This document shows positions 1 to 7,511 of a stretch of 64,000 nt of DNA, piece by piece (the stretch's first letter is position 1; every line of letters begins with the position of its first letter). Below the pieces are notes generated by a model that ran no database searches, was not told where the DNA came from, and saw only the letters and a program-made list of their open reading frames with translations. The stretch is from an uncultured Clostridia bacterium. Its GTDB lineage: Bacteria; Bacillota; Clostridia; TANB77; CAG-508. A program made the position numbers and the translations under genes. The stretch is taken from NCBI GenBank assembly GCA_944391745.1, contig CALXUS010000006.1:1-64000 (forward strand), written 5' to 3'.

Positions 1-171
1 ATTATATATTAGGTTTTTATATGTGTCTATTTTTTTACATATTTTGTTGCATTAATTTTTTGAATTCATATTATTTTGCATTTTTTATTCTATCCGCTAA
101 TAGAAAAATGTTCACTTTAAAGTTAATTATATAATAGGTAATTTTATAAAAGTGTCAGTACAGAAATTATA

Positions 172-1065
172 CTAATCTTTTCTTATTACTTTTTCATTAT
201 ATTTTACTAACTTAATTGCACTTTCCAATGTTTTTGTACAGCAAAGTTTCCCATGAGTATCTATGTATACTATATCATTTATTTCCGCTAGTTTTTTAGC
301 TAATTCTATATTTTCAGTTTTTACCAATTTTTCATAAAATTTATAAGAATTAATCGTTCTTATATCATAGCAATCTCTTTGAGATTTGTATATTATATAC
401 TTTATTTTATCTGTTTTTGATATTCTAATTGCATCCTTATATGGCATATCTGCATCTAATATCAAAAAACACTCTTTACATTTTTTTATTTTTTCCAAAA
501 TAATTTGAGTTGCTTCAACTACCGCTATAGAATGTTTTATATATATATTCCAAAATTCATCAGCTAATTTTATTGCAGATATAAAAGCTTTATTTTCAGA
601 TGTATCTTCATTCCATTCTGGATTACATAGTTTTATAAAATCTGGCAATATTCCATTTTTCACATACTCTGTTTGCATGTTATCTGCAGCGTCTATATAT
701 TGTATTAATTCTTCATCTATATATTTGAATGTTTTTTCTATATTATTTACATTTAATGTTTTTAAATATTCTTTTCCAAATTCTTTCCACAATAGTCCTA
801 TTGAGGAATAATATATTCCGTTTGGTCTTTTACCATTTCTATTTTTTTGATGATGGTCAAATTGGCCCTGCCCTATATCATATACAATTTTATTAGTTGC
901 ATCTATATTTTCATAAGTTGGTGTTCTTAATAAAATAACTTCATTTAAAATTTTACTTAAGAATACTGTAGATAATACATCATCAACATGAAATCTACCT
1001 GAATGGGTAATGCAATTTGCTTTTTCTAATTTATTTGTTAAAATTATATTTTTATATTTATCCAT
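172..1065 (-). CDS. MYG1-family protein (UPF0160, DHH-like)
   Basis: A 297-residue protein with the two signature blocks of the MYG1 family: THSGRFHVDDV near residues 20-30 and DIGQGQFDHHQ near residues 63-73. The His and Asp residues of these blocks are the metal ligands expected in this DHH-related phosphoesterase/exonuclease fold. The length is normal for the family. The ATG at 1065 has an AAGGAG site just upstream. Eukaryotic MYG1 is a 3'-5' RNA exonuclease; the bacterial substrate is not established, so only the family is called. No signal peptide or membrane segment is visible. It lies 46 bp downstream of the HAD gene on the same strand and may be co-transcribed with it. Confidence 0.85.
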   Translation of the reverse strand: MDKYKNIILTNKLEKANCITHSGRFHVDDVLSTVFLSKILNEVILLRTPTYENIDATNKIVYDIGQGQFDHHQKNRNGKRPNGIYYSSIGLLWKEFGKEYLKTLNVNNIEKTFKYIDEELIQYIDAADNMQTEYVKNGILPDFIKLCNPEWNEDTSENKAFISAIKLADEFWNIYIKHSIAVVEATQIILEKIKKCKECFLILDADMPYKDAIRISKTDKIKYIIYKSQRDCYDIRTINSYKFYEKLVKTENIELAKKLAEINDIVYIDTHGKLCCTKTLESAIKLVKYNEKVIRKD

Positions 1066-1111
1066 TTTACTCCTTTTATAACAATAATTTAAATTTTCCT
1101 ATCTGCTATAT

Positions 1112-1918
1112 TTATATAAGTAGAAATTTCTCTATAACCTTTCCTACTCCATCTTCATTATTTGATGCAGTTATATAATCGCTGTTTTCTTTTACTTTAT
1201 TATCAGCATTTGCTACTGCAACTCCTAATCCTGCATATTTTATCATTTCTATATCATTTTCCCCATCGCCTATTGCAATTATTTCTTCTTGCTTAATTTT
1301 ATATTTTTTCATTATAAATTTTAAAGCTTCTGATTTTTTTATTCCTTTTTTTACGAACTCTATATATTCAGGTACACTACTCGTAATTTCGTATTTACTT
1401 TTAATCATATCTGGAATATGATTTTTCATTTCTTTTATTCTTTCTGGTTCATCTATAAAAGCTATCTTATAAATAAAATTTTCTTCTAATTCAAAATTTA
1501 TTTTGCTAAAATCTTCTGTTTTAAAATTTATACCTTTAGAGTTTTTTAAAGTAATCTCTGGAATTTGCTCTACATGATTTCTATCTTTTGAATAAAGCAT
1601 CATTGGTGCCTTTAGTTTTTTCCCTAGACTAATTATCTCTTTGACTTCTTCTGTGCTTAGGTTTTGAGAGTATAAAATATTTCCTGTTATATTTTCTACA
1701 ATCATTCCTCCGTTAAAGCATATTGTATAAAAATCTGCTCTTTTTAGTTCTAGTTCGTCTATGTATTTTTCTAACCTATAAAATGCCCTTGCACTAGAGA
1801 TTACAATTTTTACATTTATTTCTATAGCTTTTTTTATATCTTCTATTGTTCTTTTTGTTAATTTTTTATTATCTGTAACTAGTGTTCCATCTAAATCTGT
1901 GGCTATTAATTTATACAT
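1112..1918 (-). CDS. Cof-type HAD-superfamily phosphatase
   Basis: A 268-residue HAD hydrolase of the Cof/YidA type. Motif I is DLDGTLV close to the N-terminus with the nucleophilic Asp, motif II is SSARAFYR, and motifs III/IV are the Lys in the KKSEALKF region and GDGENDIEM near the C-terminus. The middle part is the C2-type cap typical of the group. Family members dephosphorylate sugar phosphates, FMN or pyridoxal phosphate; the substrate cannot be told here. I chose the internal ATG at 1918 (MYKLIATDL) because a GGGAG site lies upstream of it and the family usually begins just before motif I; an in-frame ATG at 1945 has no ribosome site. Confidence 0.88.
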   Translation of the reverse strand: MYKLIATDLDGTLVTDNKKLTKRTIEDIKKAIEINVKIVISSARAFYRLEKYIDELELKRADFYTICFNGGMIVENITGNILYSQNLSTEEVKEIISLGKKLKAPMMLYSKDRNHVEQIPEITLKNSKGINFKTEDFSKINFELEENFIYKIAFIDEPERIKEMKNHIPDMIKSKYEITSSVPEYIEFVKKGIKKSEALKFIMKKYKIKQEEIIAIGDGENDIEMIKYAGLGVAVANADNKVKENSDYITASNNEDGVGKVIEKFLLI

Positions 1919-1948
1919 TAGTAAATCTAAGCTCCCTCTCTTCATTTA

Positions 1949-2020
1949 TTATATTTCCGAAAACACTTTTCCTAAGCTTTCATTTACTATTTTTTTTAAT
2001 TGTTCAATTTTATCGTTCAT
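1949..2020 (-). pseudogene. Sirtuin remnant with in-frame internal deletion (copy A)
   Basis: This 23-codon reading frame joins the first 15 codons of a sirtuin gene (MNDKIEQLKKIVNES) directly to its last 8 (LGKVFSEI). The near-full-length sirtuin at 5841-6558 carries the same ends with about 650 bp between them. In that copy the codons for NES occur both near the N-terminus and near the C-terminus, inside a CTTTCATTTA repeat read on the plus strand, so deletion between these short repeats explains the junction. The product cannot be a deacylase. It marks the left end of duplicated block A. Confidence 0.85.
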
Positions 2021-2123
2021 TAATATTCATCTCCATTTTTGAAGAAATATTATTTAATATATTTATAAACCAAAATTTTTATATATGCAAGTGCTTTTTA
2101 TTAGTTACTTTTTTTCTAAAAGA

Positions 2124-2156
2124 AAAAGCTAAATTATTTATCATAATTTAGCTTTT
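2124..2156 (-). terminator. Hairpin terminator at the end of the membrane-protein gene (copy A)
   Basis: AAAAGCTAAATTA (2124-2136) pairs with TAATTTAGCTTTT (2144-2156) around a 7-nt loop, followed by T-rich sequence on the minus strand. It overlaps the stop region of the gene ending at 2141 and is repeated at 6663-6695. Confidence 0.75.
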
Positions 2157-2794
2157 ATTTGTTTTTGCATTCCTAAAATCATGTATAGTCCTACTAAGAT
2201 TATAATTAAGCTTACTGCTATTCCTGTATACCCATTAATCATTCTTGAATTATAATTTTTTTCAAAAGTATCTAATAATGTTACTTGAGTTAATACAATA
2301 TGAGTTAACGCATTTGCAAAATTTGTTAACTTAATACTTTTTATTAAAGGATTCTTATTCCTTTTATATTTTATAATTCCATATATAGCTGTTCCTATCG
2401 AATAAAATGCCATTAATGCAACTAAGTAAGTTATATATTCATGCATATATGTATTTGTTCCATAAAAATACATATATGAGCTTACTCCAAAATACATAAT
2501 GCCTAATAGAATTAGCATTGCTCCATTTTTTAAATAAATTTTATATTCTTCTATTAATTGATTTTGCTTATTTTTTATTTTCCTAATCTTCCTGTAACTT
2601 TTTAATGTCCATAATCTACTAATAATCAAAACAAATCCGAAACCTGCATTAACACTAAACCATAGTGATGGGATAGATATTGCTAGTACAAATTTAGTAA
2701 CAGCTACTAAGAAATTAATGATTATCGTATATTTGAGAATTAGCATTAATCGTTGTTCTTTTTCCATTTTTAAAATTTTATTAATTTTTTTCAT
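2141..2794 (-). CDS. Polytopic membrane protein, unknown function
   Basis: A 217-residue protein with about six hydrophobic segments (roughly residues 19-37, 42-62, 92-112, 123-143, 160-178 and 190-210) separated by basic, charged loops. I do not recognise the family. The start overlaps the end of the upstream small membrane protein gene by 14 bp, so the two are probably translationally coupled. It is present only in copy A of the duplicated block; the equivalent position in copy B has lost it cleanly (junction near 6704). Confidence 0.7.
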   Translation of the reverse strand: MKKINKILKMEKEQRLMLILKYTIIINFLVAVTKFVLAISIPSLWFSVNAGFGFVLIISRLWTLKSYRKIRKIKNKQNQLIEEYKIYLKNGAMLILLGIMYFGVSSYMYFYGTNTYMHEYITYLVALMAFYSIGTAIYGIIKYKRNKNPLIKSIKLTNFANALTHIVLTQVTLLDTFEKNYNSRMINGYTGIAVSLIIILVGLYMILGMQKQIKAKL

Positions 2795-3188
2795 TGTTTT
2801 TATTACTCTTTATATATGCATATATTGGATAATTTAAAACACAGATAATTAACCCAACAATTCCAGTTATAATTCCAATTATCATATCTGAAGTATTTAC
2901 GTCTCCTACCATGACTTTGCTCATTCCAAATCCCATGATTAAAGCTCCTGCTAATCCGACTACCCATGTAAGCACTATTCCCCAATTTATTGGTGTATGC
3001 TCTTTTTTTGGATGTCCACTTTTATATACTGGAATAATTGCAAGTAAAATTACAAATCCTATTATGCTTATTATTATTCCTGGAGTAAGCATATTCCATT
3101 CTGAGATTAAACACATACACATTCCAATTGCAAATATTAATCCTCCAACTGTTCCTAAAATAATTTCTAATAATGTTTCTTTTTTCAT
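2781..3188 (-). CDS. Small four-segment membrane protein (copy A)
   Basis: A 135-residue hydrophobic protein with four predicted membrane segments, including a Gly/Ile-rich first segment after MKKETLLEI and a segment ending GVVLTWVVGLAG-like in the middle; short charged loops contain HPKKEH. Function is not recognised. Start choice is uncertain: the ATG at 3188 lies one base after the stop of a 9-codon leader ORF (MIYVHYTRR) that has its own AAGGAG site, so translation may be by reinitiation; an in-frame ATG at 3212 is poorly spaced from that site. A near-identical copy lies at 6703-7101. Confidence 0.7.
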   Translation of the reverse strand: MKKETLLEIILGTVGGLIFAIGMCMCLISEWNMLTPGIIISIIGFVILLAIIPVYKSGHPKKEHTPINWGIVLTWVVGLAGALIMGFGMSKVMVGDVNTSDMIIGIITGIVGLIICVLNYPIYAYIKSNKNNEKN

Positions 3189-3245
3189 CTTATCTTCTCG
3201 TATAATGAACATATATCATTATGCGAACTCCTTTCTTTCAATTTT

Positions 3246-3485
3246 TTATTGATGCTTTTTCTTTAATTCTTCTTGTTCCTTTTTTAGTCTTTCTTTTGCT
3301 TCTTCAATTGTCTCATTTTCTTCTCTTAAAAACTTGTCAACAAATTTGTCTTCTATCTTTTTATACCCTGAAACTACACCATTTTCTATTTTTTTATACC
3401 CTTCAACTGTGCCTTTTTCAATTTTTTTGTAGCCTGAAACAACTGCATCTTCAATTTTCTTATTTGCTTCTTTTAATTTTGACAT
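3246..3485 (-). CDS. Small repeat-containing alpha-helical protein
   Basis: A 79-residue, highly charged protein whose first two thirds are near-perfect repeats of about 11-13 residues built on VxGYKKIE (VVSGYKKIEKG, VEGYKKIENG, VVSGYKKIEDK). The C-terminal third is an acidic/basic helix rich in Glu and Lys. No membrane segment is seen. The repeat period suggests an amphipathic or coiled-coil helix. Function is unknown. It is divergent from the TetR-type regulator at 3620 and sits just upstream of the small membrane protein gene, so it may be the first gene of a regulator-controlled operon. It is deleted in copy B. Confidence 0.7.
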   Translation of the reverse strand: MSKLKEANKKIEDAVVSGYKKIEKGTVEGYKKIENGVVSGYKKIEDKFVDKFLREENETIEEAKERLKKEQEELKKKHQ

Positions 3486-3619
3486 ATTATATCCTCCTTT
3501 CTTTATCGCAACACTTGTTGTTTTTATTTATATATATTATAATATGGTTAATTTTCAAAAACAATCATCAATTTTTGGACATTTGTTTGAATAAAGATAA
3601 TATTGAAAGGATTTTTTAT

Positions 3620-4147
3620 ATGAATAAGCCAAATAATAAAAGAAGAAAAGAGTCTCAAGAGAAAATAGAAAAGGTTTTTATTGAATTATTACAAAAGAAA
3701 GATTTAAGTCAAATTGCTGTAACAGATATTTGCAAATTGACTCATTTGAATCGTTCTACTTTTTATGCTAATTATATTGATATATATGATTTAGCTGATA
3801 AGGTCAGAGAGAGGCTTGAAAATGAAGTTAATGAGTTATACGAAGATGAAGTTAAGAATAAGTATAATAGCAATAATTTTTTAAAATTATTTTATCACAT
3901 AAAAGAAAATCAATTATTCTACAAAACTTATTTTAAACTTGGGTATGATAATCAGATTTCTATTTTTAAGTATGATACTAATTTGTCTAAAGCGTTTTAT
4001 AATGATAAATTCATTGACTACCATATTGAATTTTTTAAAAATGGTTTGAATAGTGTTATTAGGTTATGGCTAAAAAACGGTTGCAAAGAATCTCCAGAGG
4101 AAATAGATTCTATTATTAAAAGTGAATATGCACATAAGTTGATTTGA
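3620..4147 (+). CDS. TetR-family transcriptional regulator
   Basis: A 175-residue regulator. Residues 10-60 form a TetR-type helix-turn-helix: the run after KKDLSQIAVTDICKLTHLN ending RSTFYANYIDIYDL matches the family recognition helix (RSTFYxxF/Y). The remaining 110 residues are the alpha-helical ligand-binding/dimerisation part, similar to the C-terminal domain common in clostridial TetR proteins. The ATG at 3620 follows GAAAGG at about 10 nt; longer in-frame extension upstream has no ribosome site and reads through the divergent gene, so it is excluded. It probably controls the divergent 79-residue and membrane protein genes. Its last 95 codons are duplicated at 7163-7469. Confidence 0.82.
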   Translation: MNKPNNKRRKESQEKIEKVFIELLQKKDLSQIAVTDICKLTHLNRSTFYANYIDIYDLADKVRERLENEVNELYEDEVKNKYNSNNFLKLFYHIKENQLFYKTYFKLGYDNQISIFKYDTNLSKAFYNDKFIDYHIEFFKNGLNSVIRLWLKNGCKESPEEIDSIIKSEYAHKLI

Positions 4148-4171
4148 TAAAATAGCATGGTAAAAATTTGT

Positions 4172-4200
4172 TTGACCTGCTAATAATATTTTGCTACAAT
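4172..4200 (+). promoter_or_regulatory. Sigma-A-type promoter of the Fic gene
   Basis: TTGACC (4172-4177), a 17-nt spacer and TACAAT (4195-4200) stand 27 bp before the Fic start codon, which also has an AAAGGAG site. Confidence 0.7.
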
Positions 4201-4226
4201 AATATTGCAAATAAAGGAGAAAATTT

Positions 4227-4915
4227 ATGACTATTTTAGAATTTATTTTAAATAATAAAGATTTTTCAAAAGATTTATTTACAAGAAGTACATATCATTC
4301 AAATGCAATTGAAGGAAGTACGCTCACTTATGCTGAAACTTATGCAATTTTATATAATGACAATAGTTTTAAAATAGAGGGAAAAGAACCTATGGAAATT
4401 TATGAAGCAATGAAGCAATAAACCATAAAAATGCTTTAGAGATAGTTTTTAGCAATTTAAAGAGCCAAGAACCATTTGATGAAAGATTTATTAAGAAGTT
4501 AAATGAGACTATTAATAGAAATATTAAAGATACTGAAGGTTACAGGAAAGTTCAAGTTTTTGTAAGAGGTAGTGAGCATATTCCTCCAGAGCCTGCAAAA
4601 ATACCTAATTTAATGAATTATTTTGTATATAATTATAACCATGATGAAGAATATATCTTTGATAAAATTGCAAAATATCATATTGATTTTGAAAGAATAC
4701 ATCCTTTTGAATATGGCAATGGTAGAACTGGCAGGCTTTTAATAAATTATGAATTGATAAAAAATAATTTACCTCCTGCTGTAATAGAAAAAGATGATAG
4801 AGTAAAATATTTTGAATTTTTAAGAAATGTTGATTATGTTGGATTTTCCAAGTGGCTAAAAGAACTATCTATTACTGAAAATAATAGAATGAAAAAGTTT
4901 GGATATGAAGAATAA
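4227..4915 (+). pseudogene. Fic-domain AMPylase-like gene broken by an 8-bp duplication
   Basis: The 5' part encodes HSNAIEGSTLTYAET, which contains the S-xxx-E-G inhibitory helix motif of class II Fic proteins. The 3' part encodes the catalytic loop HPFEYGNGRTGR and a downstream Fic helix bundle. Between them GAAGCAAT occurs twice in tandem (4404-4411 and 4412-4419), which throws the frame into a stop. Removing one copy restores a continuous protein (YEAINHKNALEIVFSN and onward) through to the 3' part, about 226 residues. Fic enzymes transfer AMP or another nucleotide moiety to Ser/Thr/Tyr of target proteins. The 3' half could restart only at 4613 without an evident ribosome site, so the gene is called broken or reversibly switched off. 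Confidence 0.85.
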
Positions 4916-4954
4916 TTTTACTTATATTAGAATACTATAGTTCTTACTTATGAA

Positions 4955-4985
4955 AAGGACTGTCACAATTGTTGTGGCAGTCCTT
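4955..4985. terminator. Bidirectional hairpin terminator
   Basis: AAGGACTGTCACAA (4955-4968) pairs, with one G-T wobble, with TTGTGGCAGTCCTT (4972-4985). It lies between the convergent Fic gene and the gene ending at 5018, with A-runs before and T-rich sequence after. Confidence 0.8.
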
Positions 4986-5017
4986 CTAATTTAGTTAAAT
5001 TTATTTCTTTTTATTAG

Positions 5018-5794
5018 CTATTCTTTCACATTTGAAATAAACAAATAGTTATCTCCATTCTTTTTTAGAGTTACTGTTTCATTTACATTTCCAGCATTTA
5101 CTTTAACTACATAAGTTCCATCTTCATTTTTTAATCCACTTAAGCATTTTACATCTACCATTCCAGTGTCTCCACCTTCTGTATAATATGCATCATATTG
5201 CTCTAAGTAAATCCAGTTTAATCTTGAACTTAAATTTGTTAATGTTTCTCCTGTTTTTTCTAGATAACGTTGTTTTGCTTGCTCTGTGGTTACTTTTCTA
5301 ATATCTGTATCGCCATATCTTCCCATTGCTTTATAAGCATTTAATTCATCTTCACTTAACGAATTGTTTCCACCCTCTAAAGCAAATGCGTCATAAAATA
5401 TTGTATTTAAATTTATCTCACTTGGTTTTGTATAGGTATTGTAAGGTGATACAAATCCATTGTTTTCTTTTTGATTTAGGTACTCCTCAATTTCTTTTAA
5501 TTCTGAAGTTGTAAGATTTACTGGATATATTACTTTTTCTGGTTTTGTATTAGTATCTTCATTATTCTCTTGATTTTTTATTATGTTTTCATTATTGGTT
5601 TCTTCACTATCAGATGTATTATTACTTTCGTTATTTGTTTCATTTTCTTCTATTATTTCTGCTAAGCTATTTCCTGCTCCACTTTCTAATTTATTATTTT
5701 CTTCATTATTAATATTTTGATTAATATACAATGCTCCTAAGACTATTAGAACTATCACAATTATTGCTATTATAAATTTACTTAATTTACTCAT
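5018..5794 (-). CDS. Membrane-anchored extracytoplasmic protein, unknown function
   Basis: A 258-residue protein. Residues 5-25 are a single hydrophobic segment (KFIIAIIVIVLIVLGALYI) acting as signal anchor. A long Asn/Glu/Ser/Thr-rich linker of about 65 residues follows. The last 160 residues form a soluble domain that includes LTTSELKEIEEYL and a C-terminal beta-rich part ending in FISNVKE. I do not recognise the domain. The ATG at 5794 is chosen because GGAGG lies 6 nt upstream; the in-frame TTG at 5806 has none. It sits between the two copies of the duplicated block and has no counterpart in either. Confidence 0.7.
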   Translation of the reverse strand: MSKLSKFIIAIIVIVLIVLGALYINQNINNEENNKLESGAGNSLAEIIEENETNNESNNTSDSEETNNENIIKNQENNEDTNTKPEKVIYPVNLTTSELKEIEEYLNQKENNGFVSPYNTYTKPSEINLNTIFYDAFALEGGNNSLSEDELNAYKAMGRYGDTDIRKVTTEQAKQRYLEKTGETLTNLSSRLNWIYLEQYDAYYTEGGDTGMVDVKCLSGLKNEDGTYVVKVNAGNVNETVTLKKNGDNYLFISNVKE

Positions 5795-5840
5795 TTTTTC
5801 CTCCAATATAACATATTTAAAATTTTATAAATATAATTTT

Positions 5841-6558
5841 CTATATCTCCGAAAACACTTTTCCTAAGCTTTCATTTATTACTAAATCTGCTCTATTATC
5901 AAAAGGAGTAGCATCTCTATTTATTAATACTAGATTTTTCCCTCTAAAATAATTAATTAATCCGCTTGCCGGATATACAGTTAATGATGTTCCCGCTACA
6001 ATTAGTAAATCCGCATTTTTTATTGCATAAACAGCATTTTCCAAAGTGTTTTCATCTAATCCTTCTTCATACAAAACTACATCTGGTTTTATTATTCCAC
6101 CACAGGTACATCTTGGAATTCCGTTTACTTTCAAATACATATTCTGCACTGTAAAATTTATGGCATTTCATACAGTAGTTTCTAAGAACACTTCCATGTA
6201 ATTCGTATACATTTTTTGAGCCAGCCTTTTGATGTAGCCCATCTATATTTTGTGTAACTACTGCTTTTAGCTTACCTTCATTTTCAAGTTCTGCTAATTT
6301 TATATGTGTTATGTTTGGTTCGTATTTTAAAGAATTTAATTTGTCTTTATAAAACTTAAAGAATTCCTCTGTATGACTCATAAAAAATGTGTGACTTAGG
6401 ATTTCTTCTGGTGGATAATCATATTTTTGATTATATAACCCATCCTTACTTCTAAAATCAGGTATTCCACTTTCAGTAGAAACTCCTGCTCCTCCAAAGA
6501 AAACTATATTACTACTTTCATTTACTATTTTTTTAAATTGTTCAATTTTATCGTTCAT
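5841..6558 (-). pseudogene. SIR2-family NAD-dependent deacylase, frameshifted (copy B)
   Basis: The N-terminal frame (6558 to about 6120) carries the Rossmann NAD site GGAGVSTESGIPDFRS, TQNIDGLHQKAG and the catalytic His in ELHGS, followed by the first zinc pair YCMKC. The second frame (to 5841) carries the second zinc pair in RCTCGG, then GTSLTVYPASGLI and the C-terminus LGKVFSEI. The two halves overlap and are joined by one extra base near 6119-6135; removing one A from GTAAACGG gives a continuous ESNGIPRC. Sirtuins remove acyl groups from lysine using NAD. All key residues are present, so the break is recent, or a sequencing error. The homologous gene in copy A is reduced to 23 codons. Confidence 0.85.
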
Positions 6559-6662
6559 TAATATTCATCTCCATTTTTGAAGAAATATTATTCTAATATA
6601 TTTATAAACCAAAATTTTCATATATGCAAGTGCTTTTTATTAGTTACTTTTTTTCTAAAAGA

Positions 6663-6695
6663 AAAAGCTAAATTATTTATCATAATTTAGCTTTT
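6663..6695 (-). terminator. Hairpin terminator (copy B)
   Basis: Same stem as at 2124-2156: AAAAGCTAAATTA (6663-6675) with TAATTTAGCTTTT (6683-6695). In this copy it follows the small membrane protein gene directly. Confidence 0.75.
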
Positions 6696-6702
6696 ATTTG
6701 TT

Positions 6703-7101
6703 TTAATTGTTTTTATTACTCTTTATATATGCATATATTGGATAATTTAAAACACAGATAATTAAACCAACAATTCCAGTTATAATTCCAATTATCATAT
6801 CTGAAGTACTTACGTCTCCTACCATGACTTTGCTCATTCCAAATCCCATAATTAAAGCTCCTGCTAATCCGACTACCCATGTAAGCACTATTCCCCAATT
6901 TATTGGTGTATGCTCTTTTTTTGGATGTCCACTTTTATATACTGGAATAATTGCAAGTAAAATTACAAATCCTATTATGCTTATTATTATTCCTGGAGTA
7001 AGCATATTCCATTCTGAGATTAAACACATACACATTCCAATTGCAAATATTAATCCTCCAACTGTTCCTAAAATAATTTCTAATAATGTTTCTTTTTTCA
7101 T
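6703..7101 (-). CDS. Small four-segment membrane protein (copy B)
   Basis: A 132-residue protein nearly identical to the one at 2781-3188, with the same four hydrophobic segments. It ends three residues earlier because the deletion that removed the neighbouring 217-residue gene changed the tail. The 9-codon leader ORF before the start is conserved too (MIYVHYTRK here, with Arg to Lys at the end), with its AAGGAG site. The function is unknown. Since the regulator beside it is truncated, its control is probably different from that of copy A. Confidence 0.68.
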   Translation of the reverse strand: MKKETLLEIILGTVGGLIFAIGMCMCLISEWNMLTPGIIISIIGFVILLAIIPVYKSGHPKKEHTPINWGIVLTWVVGLAGALIMGFGMSKVMVGDVSTSDMIIGIITGIVGLIICVLNYPIYAYIKSNKNN

Positions 7102-7162
7102 CTTATTTTCTCGTATAATGAACATATATCATTATGCGAACTCCTTTCTTCCAATTTTTTGA

Positions 7163-7469
7163 TGAAGTTAAGAATAAGTATAATAGTAATAATTTTTTAA
7201 AATTATTTTATCACATAAAAGAAAATCAATTATTCTACAAAACTTATTTTAAGCTTGGGTATGATAATCAGATTTCTATTTTTAAGTATGATACTAATTT
7301 GTCTAAAGCGTTTTATAATGATAAATTCATTGACTACCATATTGAATTTTTTAAAAATGGTTTGAATAGTGTTATTAGGTTATGGCTAAAAAACGGTTGC
7401 AAAGAATCTCCAGAGGAAATAGATTCTATTATTAAAAGTGAATATGCACATAGGAATGATTTTAAATAG
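7163..7469 (+). pseudogene. TetR-type regulator remnant, C-terminal part only (copy B)
   Basis: The sequence matches the last part of the regulator at 3620-4147 from DEVKNKYNSNN to SEYAH with almost no change, then diverges to a new tail RNDFK. The helix-turn-helix half is absent; the junction is at about 7160, where copy A instead continues into the 79-residue gene. An in-frame ATG at 7134 gives a 111-codon ORF but has no ribosome site on this strand. It cannot bind DNA as a TetR protein. Confidence 0.85.
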
Positions 7470-7472
7470 CAT

Positions 7473-7511
7473 AAAAAAAACTACCTCTAAACTTGAGATA
7501 GTTTTTTTATT
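7473..7511. terminator. Bidirectional hairpin terminator
   Basis: AAAAACTACCTC and GAGATAGTTTTT form a stem with one mismatch around a short loop, flanked by an A-run and a T-run. It separates the truncated regulator from the convergent phosphatase gene. Confidence 0.7.

Larger units (their letters stand above)
1949..4133. repeat. Duplicated block, copy A
   Basis: Large parts of this interval recur almost base for base at 5842-7453: 1975-2160 with 6520-6704, 2793-3248 with 6706-7159, and 3848-4133 with 7162-7453. Copy A keeps the 217-residue membrane protein, the 79-residue repeat protein and the whole regulator, but has lost the body of the sirtuin. Only a few substitutions separate the shared parts, so the duplication looks recent. 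Confidence 0.9.
5842..7453. repeat. Duplicated block, copy B
   Basis: Second copy of the block at 1949-4133. It keeps the sirtuin and the 135-residue membrane protein but has lost the 217-residue membrane protein (clean junction near 6704), and the 79-residue protein plus the 5' half of the regulator (junction near 7160). Shared segments differ by only a handful of bases. Confidence 0.9.

Noticed and set aside
1..171. Further gene or RNA at the left edge
   Set aside because: The bases are AT-rich with no sustained ORF, no ribosome site and no clear structure; it is the downstream flank of the MYG1-family gene.
1882..3252. Plus-strand ORFs opposite the HAD and membrane protein genes
   Set aside because: They are shadows of the minus-strand genes, lack ribosome sites, and are rich in rare residues for this strand.
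3221..3619. Long N-terminal extension of the TetR-type regulator
   Set aside because: It is read through the antisense of the 79-residue gene, is unusually Leu/Phe-rich, and the ATG at 3620 has a ribosome site and matches the family start.
7134..7469. 111-codon ORF as an intact small regulator
   Set aside because: It lacks the HTH and any ribosome site; the similarity covers only the C-terminal half of the TetR-type protein, so it is a remnant.
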